Source: Tenodera sinensis (Eukaryota; Arthropoda; Insecta; Mantodea; Mantidae). From it: 64,000 nucleotides of DNA. Below, piece after piece: positions 1-11,426 of this stretch (position 1 is its first letter; each line of letters begins with the position of its first letter). The DNA lies in contig CM060967.1 of the NCBI GenBank assembly GCA_030765045.1, positions 17,998,284 to 18,062,283 on the forward strand, in the 5' to 3' direction. Below the pieces are notes generated by a model. It did no database searches. It worked only from the letters and a program-made list of their open reading frames with translations, and was not told where the DNA came from. Made by a program: the position numbers and the translations under genes.

Positions 1-90
1 CACATTGTTTTGTATATTAAAATTTCTGCACTTCAGTTGCCTATGTGAAATACAGCTATATCATAAACAAATAGAAATACTGATGAAAAC

Positions 91-944
<854 letters not shown>

Positions 945-1061
945 CTTTATTAGCTTATAGACTTTGTTACAAGTTTCAAGCCTCGTCAGAGATAAACAAG
1001 CAAGATTTACAATCTATATACAAGCAGTTTTATACAATCTAGTATTTCATTTACAAATTAT

Positions 1062-3932
1062 TTACAGTTCATCTATTCTATACAAGCATTTTTTAATTAA
1101 GTATGTTTTAAGCTCTTTTTGAAATACATTACCACTTAGCACTTTTAATTCATTTGGTAGTTTATTGTACAAGATTTTACCCATTATTAAGGGATCCTTC
1201 TCTGTGGCTTTTTTATTTACATTTCCTCTGTAATAATTGTGTTGTATTCTAGTACCATACTTATGACTGTCTTTTATTTGTAGAGGATTCTTATTTGCTA
1301 CCAACATTATTACCTTATAGACATACAGTGACACTACAGTTTGTATTCTGGCTTTTACAAAACTATCTTTACACGATTCTCTATTCTGTAGATTGAATAT
1401 ACATCTTATACATCTCTTCTGCAATTTCAATGCTCTATTTACATTTGTGATACTTGAGTTACCCCAGACCTCGATTCCATATTGCAAATGTGGATGAATT
1501 AGACCATAATAAACTGATTTTAAGTAGTCTGGATTTAGATATTTTGATAGATATCTTAGTATATATAAATAGGAACTAATTTTATTGCAGATATAATCTA
1601 TGTGCATTTTGAACGTCATATTTTCGTCCAAGATTATTCCCAAAAATTTGGTGCTTTCTATTTGTTGAATGCTTTCATTGTTTATCATTACACTGAGAAC
1701 ATTATTGGACCTATTATTTCGGTGTTTGAACATGATTATATTGGTTTTTTGAGGATTTACTTTCAGCTTGTTGCATTTTAGGTAATTACAAATATTATTT
1801 GTTTCAACATTTATTACTGTGTTTAAATTATTTGTGTCTTTATTGGCAAATACAACTGAGGTATCATCTGCGTATGTTATTATTTTGTAATTTGTAGATT
1901 TTGGAAGGTCATTTACATATAGTATAAATAAGAGAGGCCCGAGTACTGATCCTTGAGGGATGCCTACTTTCACTTGTTCATAACATGATTTAACTGATTT
2001 TAGTGTACATCCCTCTTGATGGCGGATTTCAGTGCATTGTGCCCGATTTTCTAGAAAGGATTTTATAATTTCAATGCATTTACCTCGAATGCCGTATTTC
2101 TCTAACTTCTCTAGTAGCAATACATGCGCCACACTATCAAACGCCTTAGATAAGTCAAGGAATATTCCAGCTGTTTTGCCAGAGTTTTCAAGTTCTTGTA
2201 ATATTACATGATACAGCTCGGCTATAGCAGTAGTTGTGGAGAATTTCTTCCTAAAACCATGTTGCGATGGGTAAAACAAGTTAAATTTATTAAGGAATTC
2301 TATTAATCTACTACTTAATATACTCTCAAATACTTTAGCAAATACTGAGGTCAGAGTTATAGGCCTGTAGTTTCCAATTTGATATTTATCTCCCTTCTTG
2401 AATATTGGTCTAACTATACTAAGTTTTAAGGTTTCAGGAAATTGTTCATCATTTAACGATGCATTTATTAAATGGGTTAGGATACCAGCTAATGTATCCC
2501 TACAATATTTTAGTGTTTTAGTTGAGATTTCATCCCACCCACAAGATGCTTTATTTTTTAATTTATTTATAATCTTTTTCACTTCTTCTTCTGTTGTTTC
2601 TTCCAAGAAAATGGTTGGAACCATCCCAATATTAACAGATGGTGCACCATCAACCTTAGGTTCATCTTTTATTACATTTAGAAAATATTTATTAAAGAGT
2701 TGGCATATTTTCTGTGGATTATCAATCACTTGATCATTCTCTTTTAACGTTATATTGTCAATCTTGTTTTTACTTATACTGCTTTCATTTACAATCTCCC
2801 ATATCGTCTTAACTTTATTATTTGAGTTTACTATTTTCTCTCCGTATTGTTGCTTTTTTAGGTTAGTCAATGCCCTTGAGTACTGTTTTTTTAAGTTTAT
2901 GTATCTGTTTTTATAAGCTACGAGATTTGTAGATTTGTAAAAAATGTACGAATCTTTCATTTTCTCTCTCAGTTCTTTTAATTCCAAAGGAAGTTTAATC
3001 TTCTGTTCACCCCGTTTAGTTATTTTACTCTTTTGTGTTGGACATGCTATGTTTAGATGCGTATTTAATATTTTATAAAAATTGTCCCATTTTCTGTTAC
3101 TGTTTAGCTCACTATATACTAACCTCCAATCTTCTTGGCTTAGGCTTTCCTGAAGCCTCATTAGGTTATTTTCATTAGTTAGTCGTTTTGTTATATATAT
3201 ATTTTTTTCCGGGATTATATTTCTTCCTGATATTGACAATATTTGAGCACAATGATCCGAAATACAAAACTCCTCTACTTTCACTTTATAACTGTCCTGC
3301 GCTAGATTGCTAATTACATAATCTATAGCAGTGGATGAAGTAGGTGTGATTCTTGTTGGCTGTCTAACGGCATCATGTAGGTTATAGCTTCTTAATATAT
3401 CATTTAAACTTTTATAGTCCCCTGTATTTTCACAAGAATTTATGTTTAAGTCACCCATAATTATTATGTTTTTCTTATTTATACAGGTTCTGTTTAGAAA
3501 ATTATCCAGGCTCTTTATGAACTCATTAGGCTTAGTACTTGGCGACCTATATAGTCCAATAATCAGATATGATTCATCTTTTATTTGTATTTTTATTCCT
3601 GCTACCTCAAACACCATTTCTGATTGGAAATCCTCAACCCAGTCAAGTACTGTGAAATTTATTCCACTTTTTATGTAGATTGCTACCCCACCACCCTTAT
3701 GAGATTGCCTACTATAGCTTGCTGCTAGCTCATAGTTTACTAACTTAGAGTATTTAATCTGATTTTTATTAAACCCATGTTCAGTCAACACCAAAATATT
3801 AGGTTTACATTCACTTAACATAATTTCAAGTTCCCTTATTTTGTTGGATGCATACTGAGCATTTTGATGCATTAGGTAAAAGTTACCATTTTCCCTGTTT
3901 TTATATTTTTTACCATCCACCACTTTGTTCAC
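1062..3932 (-). CDS. CR1-like ORF2: endonuclease-reverse transcriptase
   Basis: A 956-codon frame without stops or frameshifts. Residues ~20-235 form an APE-type endonuclease: E51 in TEHGF, the GDLN motif at 160-163, IDYV at 203-206 and the SDH signature at 225-227. The reverse transcriptase spans ~500-770: FLDLSKAFDS (591-600), GIPQGSVLGP (657-666) and the catalytic YADD (687-690). A C-terminal extension follows. In this family the protein nicks target DNA and copies its RNA at the nick. The frame opens on a GTG that overlaps the ORF1 stop; the first ATG is at 3872, just ahead of the endonuclease core, and is the likelier start unless translation is coupled. All expected catalytic residues seen are present, so the enzyme could be active, although this copy lacks its 5' end and promoter. 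Confidence 0.92.
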   Translation of the reverse strand: MNKVVDGKKYKNRENGNFYLMHQNAQYASNKIRELEIMLSECKPNILVLTEHGFNKNQIKYSKLVNYELAASYSRQSHKGGGVAIYIKSGINFTVLDWVEDFQSEMVFEVAGIKIQIKDESYLIIGLYRSPSTKPNEFIKSLDNFLNRTCINKKNIIIMGDLNINSCENTGDYKSLNDILRSYNLHDAVRQPTRITPTSSTAIDYVISNLAQDSYKVKVEEFCISDHCAQILSISGRNIIPEKNIYITKRLTNENNLMRLQESLSQEDWRLVYSELNSNRKWDNFYKILNTHLNIACPTQKSKITKRGEQKIKLPLELKELREKMKDSYIFYKSTNLVAYKNRYINLKKQYSRALTNLKKQQYGEKIVNSNNKVKTIWEIVNESSISKNKIDNITLKENDQVIDNPQKICQLFNKYFLNVIKDEPKVDGAPSVNIGMVPTIFLEETTEEEVKKIINKLKNKASCGWDEISTKTLKYCRDTLAGILTHLINASLNDEQFPETLKLSIVRPIFKKGDKYQIGNYRPITLTSVFAKVFESILSSRLIEFLNKFNLFYPSQHGFRKKFSTTTAIAELYHVILQELENSGKTAGIFLDLSKAFDSVAHVLLLEKLEKYGIRGKCIEIIKSFLENRAQCTEIRHQEGCTLKSVKSCYEQVKVGIPQGSVLGPLLFILYVNDLPKSTNYKIITYADDTSVVFANKDTNNLNTVINVETNNICNYLKCNKLKVNPQKTNIIMFKHRNNRSNNVLSVMINNESIQQIESTKFLGIILDENMTFKMHIDYICNKISSYLYILRYLSKYLNPDYLKSVYYGLIHPHLQYGIEVWGNSSITNVNRALKLQKRCIRCIFNLQNRESCKDSFVKARIQTVVSLYVYKVIMLVANKNPLQIKDSHKYGTRIQHNYYRGNVNKKATEKDPLIMGKILYNKLPNELKVLSGNVFQKELKTYLIKKCLYRIDEL

Positions 3933-4696
3933 TAGTTTCCCTTTAAGAGAGAATAGATAACATCACACATTAAATTTCCAAATTTTTGTGACCCCTTTCT
4001 ATTTAAGTGTACACCATCTCTACCAATATCATTGTCACTTAACCAAAAATTACCATCTACAAACAAACATTTTTTTCTCTCGCATAACCAGTTTAACTCT
4101 CTATTTATTCTAACTATTCTACCCATGCTCACATTTCTCCTACATAGTACTCCACTTATAATTATTTTAGTTTCAGGTGTTTGGGATTTAACTTTATTTA
4201 TCATATCCATAGTTTCCCCCATAATTTCTTTAGCACTAGTACCCCTGCCAATGTTATTGGTGCCCGCATGTATTAGCATTACATCAGGCTTTGCTTCCTT
4301 CAATTGAAAGTCATTTACCTTACCTTGTAGTTCGTCCATTTTTATGCCTGGAAAACATCGTACTTCAAAACCCTCTTCCTTGCACTCTTCACCCGCAAAT
4401 TTTAACATTGAGTCCCCTACTATTAACACACGCTTACGCTTTCCAGCTGGCTTTGGATTGTATCTCTTTTCAATATTCACAGCACTTTCCACTATTTCTT
4501 CTTCCATGTCAAGAACTTGATATCTATTGAAGCTCGCAAAATTTGCATCTTGCCTTGGCTTGCATTTGGCTCTCCCTTTCTTTGTTACCGTAGTATACGC
4601 AGGTTTTTCAGCTTCAGCCTTTAGATTCTTTTTGAGGTCCTCATTTTCTGATTTTAATGTAGCGATTTCTTGTTTTGCTAACTGAAGTTCTCTACA
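3932..4696 (-). CDS. CR1-like ORF1, SGNH/GDSL esterase domain, N-terminus missing
   Basis: Open frame of about 254 codons from the truncation point (4696) to a TAG at 3932-3934. The first ~30 residues are rich in E, K, L and Q and look like a coiled coil. The C-terminal 190 residues, counted from the Met at 4507, carry block I GDS (31-33), a GTNN block (82-85) and the D164-G-V-H167 block of SGNH hydrolases. CR1-like elements encode such an esterase in ORF1, sometimes with a PHD finger; any PHD region would lie in the lost 5' part. The stop shares one base with the opening of the ORF2 frame. Confidence 0.85.
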   Translation of the reverse strand, partial: CRELQLAKQEIATLKSENEDLKKNLKAEAEKPAYTTVTKKGRAKCKPRQDANFASFNRYQVLDMEEEIVESAVNIEKRYNPKPAGKRKRVLIVGDSMLKFAGEECKEEGFEVRCFPGIKMDELQGKVNDFQLKEAKPDVMLIHAGTNNIGRGTSAKEIMGETMDMINKVKSQTPETKIIISGVLCRRNVSMGRIVRINRELNWLCERKKCLFVDGNFWLSDNDIGRDGVHLNRKGSQKFGNLMCDVIYSLLKGN

Positions 4697-4736
4697 TTAA
4701 ATCGAAATATGTTTCTTTTTAATAATTTGTGGATTT

Positions 4737-4750
4737 AAAGATATAGAAGA
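4737..4750. repeat. Left 14-bp target-site duplication
   Basis: AAAGATATAGAAGA, repeated exactly at 5137-5150. It brackets the LINE fragment between the two copies. Confidence 0.9.
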
Positions 4751-5136
4751 CCAGTGAAATGAAATACTTAAGAAAAGCTGTAAATAAAACCAGGAGGGAT
4801 AGGATAAGAAATGAGAGGATCAGAGAAGAAGTAGGTCAAGGATCACTGGAGGAGAAAATCGAACAAAAACAATTGAAATGGTGGGGACATGCATTTAGAA
4901 TGGCAGAGGATAGTAAAGTTAAACAGATGCTAGAAGTAAGGGTACAAGGAAGGAGAGGAGTAGGAAGACCCCGGATAATGTTTGAGGACAGAATGGAAAA
5001 GATTGGAAGAAAAAGGAACAAGACAATGGAAGAAATGAAGAGAATGATGAGGGATAGGAATGACTGGAGAAGATGGATTTACGGAGCCACCCCTACGCTG
5101 TAAAGGTAGAAGGGAAAGAGGAAGAAGAAGAAGAAG
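4751..5136 (+). mobile_element. 5'-truncated LINE insertion, ORF2 C-terminus only
   Basis: An open frame runs from the 5' edge to a stop at 5101-5103. It is very basic and includes LKWWGHAFRM and GRRGVGRPR, the WGH and GRP signatures at the C-terminal end of many insect endonuclease-RT proteins. A short UTR and a (GAA)n tail (5119-5138) follow. Exact 14-bp direct repeats flank the insert. The undamaged frame and perfect TSD make it a recent insertion. The clade cannot be fixed because the RT domain is absent. Confidence 0.85.
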
Positions 5137-5150
5137 AAAGATATAGAAGA
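5137..5150. repeat. Right 14-bp target-site duplication
   Basis: AAAGATATAGAAGA, identical to 4737-4750. The first bases may partly overlap the (GAA)n tail, leaving at least 10 unambiguous bases. Confidence 0.88.
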
Positions 5151-5645
5151 TCATTATTACATTTTCAATTTAATTTTCAACATACAAAGGAACCTCTTAG
5201 TACATGAATATACTTTTATACAAGTGTATTGTAAATATAGTGTTAGTATAGTATAGTATTTATTGTAATCTGCATACCACATTTTGATACAAAGCCATAA
5301 CACTAATTTTACATGTTAAGTGTACTCGAACAGTTCCCTTTCTTATCACTACATTAAGTTGCTGTGGCTACTGGAATGTAAACAACCGAAACCCTATTTA
5401 TAAATTTATTGTGACAAAGTCGAATCCTGTTATTTTCTGTTGCTTTATTGTCTTCTTTCTTCTTGTTAACAGTCTGCAGTCCTTCATGCTATCTCAACTC
5501 ACAACATTTACTTCTGTAACACTGCTCAGTTCTTTCAGCATCTTTCTTCACTTTCTCTGTCTCTTATACACCCACTATGATGATGCAATCACTCGAGCCC
5601 ATTAGAATCTTCATGACAACCAAGGTATCTTTCGCAACAACACAT
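5151..5645. other. AT-rich non-coding stretch
   Basis: No coding frame, RNA or recognisable repeat was seen. It lies upstream of a recognisable X11 exon and is probably intron. Confidence 0.4.
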
Positions 5646-5800
5646 GTTGTTAGCTAATGCTGGATTTCTGACAATGAAGTCATTAATCCTCTTGCTCTCC
5701 AATATTTTTCACTGATGATATTGAAGAGAGCAATAGCAGTAATTAGTAACCGCTTTTTAGAGAGCACCAAATAGTTGCATGAGGCAGCCTGAACTTGAAC
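5646..5800. mobile_element. Rearranged LINE-derived unit (L-A), inverted junction
   Basis: The left part, read on the minus strand, encodes the C-terminal end of a LINE ORF2 (SEKYWRARGLMTSLSEIQH then TAG). It joins at about 5716-5740 to the 5'-end sequence of the same family on the plus strand (GTAACCGCTTTTTAGAGAGC). The same two pieces with the same relative orientation and a similar joint occur at 54843-54990. Confidence 0.6.
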
Positions 5801-6233
5801 ACCTTTGCTCCCTCGCTCGACATGTGGCTTGAAGCAGCCGGACCCCAAGAGTTCTTTGTTTTGCGCCGAGCCCTACATCACAATATCATTATGTGATCAC
5901 ATCTATTGCATATGCTGGAGACCACTTGGACATGAACAAAGACTGACTTAGTCTTAGCTGTCGTTAACCCTGTTATACTTCTTGCACTTGCATACCAGAA
6001 ATATACATAGGCTACATGAGGCTACATGAGTCAAAGAATGCGTTCCATAACAAATTCAAATAAAGCATGTATCCTAATTTTCAAAACTTTTTCTTTTCTT
6101 AAAAAAGAGTGCATGTGGTACATGGATTAATTATGGTAAATCAGCTAATTTTAAGAGCAAGAGGAATCACTCTGTAAAGAGGCATTAACTGTAGATACAG
6201 AAAGAAAGCTGATGTGTGTTCTTATTTACACAG

Positions 6234-6374
6234 ATATGCAGTCTCTTGCGTGGAGGCATTGCTGAACGTGGAGGTGTCAGAGTTGGACATCGTATAATAG
6301 AGATAAACAACCAGAGTGTGGTAGCTGTGCCTCATGAAAAAATTGTCAATCTCCTTGCCACGTCTGTTGGGGAG
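6234..6374 (+). CDS. X11L: X11/Mint (APBA) adaptor, penultimate coding exon (second PDZ domain)
   Basis: 141 bp, 47 codons, phase 0 at both ends. The acceptor is TTACACAG before 6234 and the donor is GAG|GTGAGT after 6374. The peptide runs from ICSLLRGGIAERGG to ATSVGE and matches the second PDZ domain of X11/Mint proteins, including the RVGHRIIEIN core. X11/Mint are neuronal adaptors with a PTB domain and two PDZ domains that bind APP-family proteins, presynaptic calcium channels and kinesin cargo. The PTB, first PDZ and start of the second PDZ should be coded by exons left of the window or not recognised here. It splices in frame to the exon at 11985. Confidence 0.93.
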
Positions 6375-6490
6375 GTGAGTGTTAGTTTCATTCCATCTAT
6401 GATACTCTGTTGGGAACAGTTAGGTAATGGAATTGTTGAAAGAGAGAAGACTAGCAAGAAAAGGTTTGATTATTTAAACCAAAAAGGTGA

Positions 6491-6724
6491 TTATTATTTA
6501 TTTATGCCAACAAACTTACTGTTGGTGTTTTTAAACACACAAGCCGTGTGTGGGCAAAGTTTAAGAGGTAACCAGGAGAAATACGAACTGGCTTGAGAAT
6601 TTAATGCCATTCTGGCAGTTTGTCACAATAGCTCAGTGGTTAGAGCGTCCGCCCGGCAAGCGGAAGGTCTGTGGTTCAAATCCCAGTTGTGGCATTGAAT
6701 TTTTAAGTTCCAGTTCTACCTCTC
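6491..6724 (+). mobile_element. SINE-A copy with 10-bp TSD
   Basis: Flanked by AAAAAGGTGA at 6481-6490 and 6725-6734. The element opens with TTATTATTTATTTATGCC, the complement of the family's A-rich tail, then the tail-proximal body in reverse, and ends with a plus-strand tRNA-like head and TACCTCT. The head at 6622-6693 has a 7-bp acceptor stem (GTCACAA with TTGTGGC), a D arm (GCTC with GAGC) and a box B (GGTTCAAATCC). It lies in the X11 intron, 117 bp after the PDZ exon. Confidence 0.88.
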
Positions 6725-6734
6725 AAAAAGGTGA

Positions 6735-7369
6735 ATTGATTAATTACATTACACAACACTTACTTATAAAATTGATTATTACAACACTGTTTTCAAACTT
6801 TCAAGAAAGAAGATAGGTTTGATTATGTTGTGTGCCTTGAAATATTGGCATAGGATTCTAAATTTAAATGATGATAACTCACTAAAACAGTGGTGAGTTT
6901 ACCAAGAATCATCACCTTTTTAAGTGTGTCAAATCTATCTTTGATTTGAAAGTGAATCTGTATGAATTATACCTTTGTGATTGAAATGCCACAGTTTTAT
7001 GTTGCTTTTTTCTGCCTTTATAAATATAAATGCCTATATTATGAGATAAATCCTTTTTGTTGCTTTATTTCATTATTTATTAATTATTAAACATTTCTTT
7101 TGGGTACATTTTATTTCAATAACCATTAGTCCATGACAATGAAAGTTACTTTACTGAATGTATATTATTGTCTTTAAGTTGCAGACAACATAGGCATCCT
7201 TCATTCAGTTAGTTATTTTCTTTGCATAAATAAGTGCTGCTGTGCAGATAAATGTACGGATAACAGAAAGCGTTTGAATTACCGCTTGTGTTTATTTTAA
7301 AAGGCAATATTGAGTGCATGTCTAACTTCATTTTTCTTTCAGTTTTCATTGCAACGTTGTTGTAACTAG
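6735..7369. other. AT-rich X11 intron sequence
   Basis: No frame or repeat supported. Confidence 0.4.
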
Positions 7370-8840
7370 TGCAAGATGCCAAAATTTCGTTTCGTTTACG
7401 CTATGAATACTAAGTTACGTTAATACTTTTGGATCTGACGTATTTTGTACTGATGCTAAAGTACTCACATGCAAAATATGCGAAAACTAGTAAAAGAAGT
7501 ATTTTATATCATAACATATCAGTGCAATCAAACACAAAAATGCACGTTCCAAGGCTACTGAGAAGATTTCTTTGCTTCCACCGGTAACTGCAACGTTGAG
7601 ACGAAAATCCCAGTTTGCATTTGACTTATGTAAAGCTTTCCTCAGCGCCAGAATCCCTTGGTGGAAATTACAGAATCCTACGTTATCACAGTTTTTGGAG
7701 AAGTATACTAACCAATCTATACCTAGTGAGTCAAGTTTAAAAAATGTAACTTAACCGAATTTACGATGGCACAATGAAAATCATTAAAGATAAAATGAAA
7801 AATAAGAGACATGGATTTCTATCATTGAGTCAACTGATACCATGGGTCATTTCATTGCCAATGTTCTTATTGGACCATTAGATGCTACAGAAGATGAATC
7901 AATGAAACCATTCCTGCTTACAACAGAATGTCTTGAGAAGTTAAGAATTCGACTATCGCAGTTATTCACCAGTTCATTAAAGTTGCTGTGGCCTGAAGAG
8001 GTTCAATATGTCTTACTTTTCATCAGTGACACTCCACCATATTTGAGAAAGGCTGGAATAGCGTTAAAAGTGCTATTTTCAAACATGCTTCATGTGATTT
8101 GCATAGCACATGGCTTCCATAGGATCTCAAAAGAGATATGGATGTTGACAAATTGATTTTCAGTTATCATTTATGCCAACAAGCTTACTGCTGATTTGCA
8201 GTATTAAGAAAATGTTTGTGAAAGCCCCATCAAGAATCCTGACATTTAAATCCATTGCACCAGATGTACCTCTGCCCCCGCCCCCCCCTCCCCCCAATCT
8301 ATCATAATGAGATGGGGGACATGATCACAGCAGCACTTCATTATGCTTAAAATTTTCCAAGTATAACTAAGGTGGTGAATGCTCTGGAGCATGAAGCATC
8401 TTCAGTTGTAGCAACCAAGAAACTTCTCAATTCTTCAGAAGTGAAAAGACTTAACTTTCATTGCGGCCGAGTTTGGGTTCCTGCCAAGAGTGATCTGCCA
8501 GCTTCAAGAAACAGGACAACTTCTAACGAAGTCAGTGAAAATTGTGGATGGTAGTGCAAAGACAGGACAGTGTTCTAGGGAAACGGGGTTCATTAGTTAG
8601 TGAAAAGTGTAAAAAAGATGTTATCGAAAAATTGTAGTCTGGATAAACACTTAAAAAATTCTGTAAGGTGACGATTCTGTTGCAGTTGAAATGGATCCTA
8701 CAATGATACTATGTTTTAGATTTGCTCCAATAACCTCTGTTGATATTGAGGTCATTTTGTCATATGAAAAATGTGTTATGTCTTAGCATGACCCCAGAGA
8801 AGTTAAAAAAGCATTTGTTTGTCATGTGCAACGAATAAGA
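7370..8840 (+). pseudogene. Decayed hAT-type transposase (CGBP1/ZBED-like)
   Basis: Several plus-strand frames joined by stops and frameshifts. In order: a damaged BED-like region (CKIC near 7475), FDLCKAFLSARIPWWKL and FLEKYTNQSIPSES (7610-7740), FIANVLIGPLDATEDES, LLWPEEVQYV with a LFISDTPPYLRKAG segment (7842-8060), and HVICIAHGFHR. Near 8720 a shifted frame reads FAPITSVDIE, resembling the hAT dimerisation motif at the transposase C-terminus. A short SINE-A tail remnant interrupts it at about 8165-8200 and a C-rich run sits at 8275-8295. The order and spacing fit one full-length dead hAT transposase. Confidence 0.8.
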
Positions 8841-8964
8841 CATTACATATTTCATTTTTGTGTCAATTACAACATAATATGTTTAAAACTGTGAAGTTCT
8901 TTAAAATATGAAGATCGAGTTATTGAATAGTGTAATCTATTTAAAAAATAGATTTTTCTAATTG

Positions 8965-9140
8965 CCTTTTATTGCCCATTTTAGGATTTATAATGCCTTT
9001 TTTCCTACCTGTTTTAGTATAATGCCTTTTTTCTTGCCTGTTTTAGCTATTTACATGTATAATGCCCTTTTGCCTGCCTATTTTAGCTATTTATAGTGCC
9101 TTTTTGCCTGCCTATTTTAATGATTTACAATGCCAGAACT
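8965..9140. repeat. Imperfect tandem repeat, ~29-40-bp unit, four copies
   Basis: Each unit reads roughly ATAATGCC-TTTTTGCCTGCC-TATTTTAGC with length variation. It follows the dead hAT transposase and is probably its subterminal 3' region, where transposase-binding repeats are common. Confidence 0.65.
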
Positions 9141-9221
9141 TCCAGTCTGGTAATAAGAAATAATTTGGAGTGCAATGGATTAAGCAATACTTGGAGAAGA
9201 TAAGAAACAAATATTAAAGGG

Positions 9222-9428
9222 CTTGAGAGGTAGAATTGGAACTTAAAAATTCAATGCCACAACTGGGATTTGAACCACAGACCTTCCGCTTACCGGGCGG
9301 CTGCTCTACCACTGAGCTATTGTGACAAACTGCCAGAATGGCATCAAATTCTCAAACTACCTCTCAAACTTTGCCCACACACAGCTTGTGTGTTTAAAAA
9401 CAACAACAGTAAGTTTGTTGGCATAAAT
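9222..9428 (-). mobile_element. SINE-A copy with 13-bp TSD
   Basis: Flanked by AAATATTAAAGGG at 9209-9221 and 9429-9441. On the plus strand it starts CTTGAGAGGTAG (complement of the TACCTCT end), carries the tRNA-like head on the minus strand, and ends with the tail body and GGCATAAAT. As in the other TSD-flanked copies, the tRNA head is antisense to the A-rich tail. Confidence 0.87.
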
Positions 9429-9441
9429 AAATATTAAAGGG

Positions 9442-11419
9442 GTTTAGAAAGAGGTAAGATTTCAATTTGAAAATAGGAACATAACTTGTGTAGCAGTTTA
9501 CCAGTGAAGAGATCATTGGCATCTAATGTTGTGCTGAAATGTTCTTGGGATGGAGAAAAATGTGATTAAAGTAAATGAGGAAAGAAAGGGTACAGCAAGA
9601 GCTGGAATGTAGAAGTTAAAAAGTCATAGAAATGGTAATTGTGAAGGTTGAGTCCAATATATGGTGGAAAGAAGGACCTAGAGGATATAGTGTCTGATTT
9701 TAAAATGAAAGATAAGAACTTCTTAATCACAAATAGTCTGAAAAGGATGGAAGAGCAGTTTATTTAGACTTTTTAACAAAGAAAGTAAGTATGAATCAAT
9801 GTTTATATTGGGTTTTCAGATTTATTCAGCCTTTACCGCCAATAGGTTTGAGTGAATGACAACATTATCAGTTCAGCAAAACTCTTGTCTTTAAGGTAAG
9901 GTGAGGAAGTGAACCTCAGACTGCATATGTTTCTGACTTTGTGAACAGGTTATTGTACTATGGCAGTATAAAACTGCTTTTCACTAGGACATTTGTGCGT
10001 TCTTTGCATGCGAGATGGAAGTGACCACCGATCACAGAATTTGCATGGTTGAATGCTACTTCCGAACTGGACAGATATGATGAGGAGTCTATCATTATCA
10101 TATTGGCTGTTGTGGGAATGATTTTCTCTGTTCTTGCCCAGAATTTCATCAAGTCCTGAGCAAAACATGATACAAAATATTAAAAATTGGACATACTTAA
10201 GATTGTCTTCTTTATGGGAGTTTGAAAACAGTGTTGTTTTAATCAGTTAAATTCAAAAGTACGTTGATTACTGACACTAAACAACACTTATTTAGAATTT
10301 CCCAAAATATGCTTCGGATGCTTATTTTCCTCCATTATAACCGGACATAGACTGGTTCTCTGTGGTATGGCTGACGATATTTTTTCTGAGGTCTCCTCTG
10401 GTCATACTTCAAGGAACTTGCTTAATATAGCTTTCTGGGGGATGTCTAAATTGAACACACTGTTTCTATTTTTCAAAATGACGAATTTTTCCCATGTGGA
10501 CAGCTATTGTTTTCCTGTTATGTAAATCGAGAACCAAAACTTCTCAAACACACAGAGGAAGGTAGCAAGAGAAAAATACCTACTTTGAAAGTGGTTAAAA
10601 TGGGAGCTGTAAGTCATTTGAACTCTAAGGTGTAGCTTCCTCTCTGACAGGTCATCCATTTGGTTTCCATGTGTTACTGAGTGGTTTAGAGTGCGTTTTG
10701 TGTGACAGACAGCTTTTTGCATTTTGCCATGATGTTTATGTAAGCTGCATAACTCAAGGTCAGAGATAGAGAAATCAGAGTAGCTTCCCAGTTAAAGCAT
10801 TTAGCTCTGATTTTCTTTCCTGTTAAAACTGGTTCACAGTGCGTAGAACAGAAACAGGAATGCATATTGATAGCAAAGTGGGTTTTACATGTTGGGACAT
10901 CATTTGTTTGTAATTCTCCAATTATTATGTTCACCTGCTTCTGGTTCGGTTAATGTCAAGTTCAGTTAATATAGAACTTTTGTAAATGCAAATGCATTAC
11001 TATTTATGATTCTTGTAGTTTCTGGAAGCACCGTTCCTTTATTAATAGTGTATATTAAGGTTATTTATTCTTCCACTTAACATATACAAAGTGATATAGA
11101 CAGTGAAACTTTTAAAATTATTTGTAGAAGTATTTGAGTTGATCTGTAGACTTTTACTTAATTTACTTTTCATCCAAACATTTCAAAGACCATTGTTTTC
11201 ATTACCAACAGTTTCTTGAAGATGACAGTCTTCAAAATGTGTTATTTCTACAGTGAAAAATCTAATATGCGCTATATGGAACTAACATTCCATTTCCGGA
11301 AACAGGAAGAAAAGTTAAACCTGATCAACTCCTCTTTTCCATTTCTGGTACTCAGGAAAGCTTTCCGTTAATTGTGAATACTATTGTTATAATACACACA
11401 CTATAGCTTTTGGTTTGAT
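9442..11419. other. X11 intron sequence without recognised features
   Basis: Short chance frames only. No conserved peptide, RNA or repeat family was recognised. Confidence 0.4.
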
Positions 11420-11426
11420 TTATTGA

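Larger units (their letters stand above)
945..4699 (-). mobile_element. CR1-like non-LTR retrotransposon, 5'-truncated
   Basis: Contains a partial ORF1 with an SGNH-esterase domain, a complete ORF2 with endonuclease and reverse transcriptase, a 3' UTR of about 117 bp and a microsatellite tail. An esterase ORF1 is a known trait of CR1-like elements. The 5' end is lost at about 4697-4700, where the ORF1 frame meets a TAA directly upstream. No target-site duplication was recognised. The intact ORF2 indicates a young insertion. Confidence 0.9.

Noticed and set aside
2398..2733. Plus-strand open frames across the CR1-like element (also 3442-3678, 4032-4530)
   Set aside because: They are antisense to conserved RT, endonuclease and esterase domains and have low-complexity content with no family resemblance.
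6622..6693. Functional tRNA gene calls at SINE-A, SINE-B and SINE-D heads
   Set aside because: Each head is joined to a repeated body, several are flanked by TSDs, and the anticodon loops lack normal features such as U33; they are retroposon promoters.
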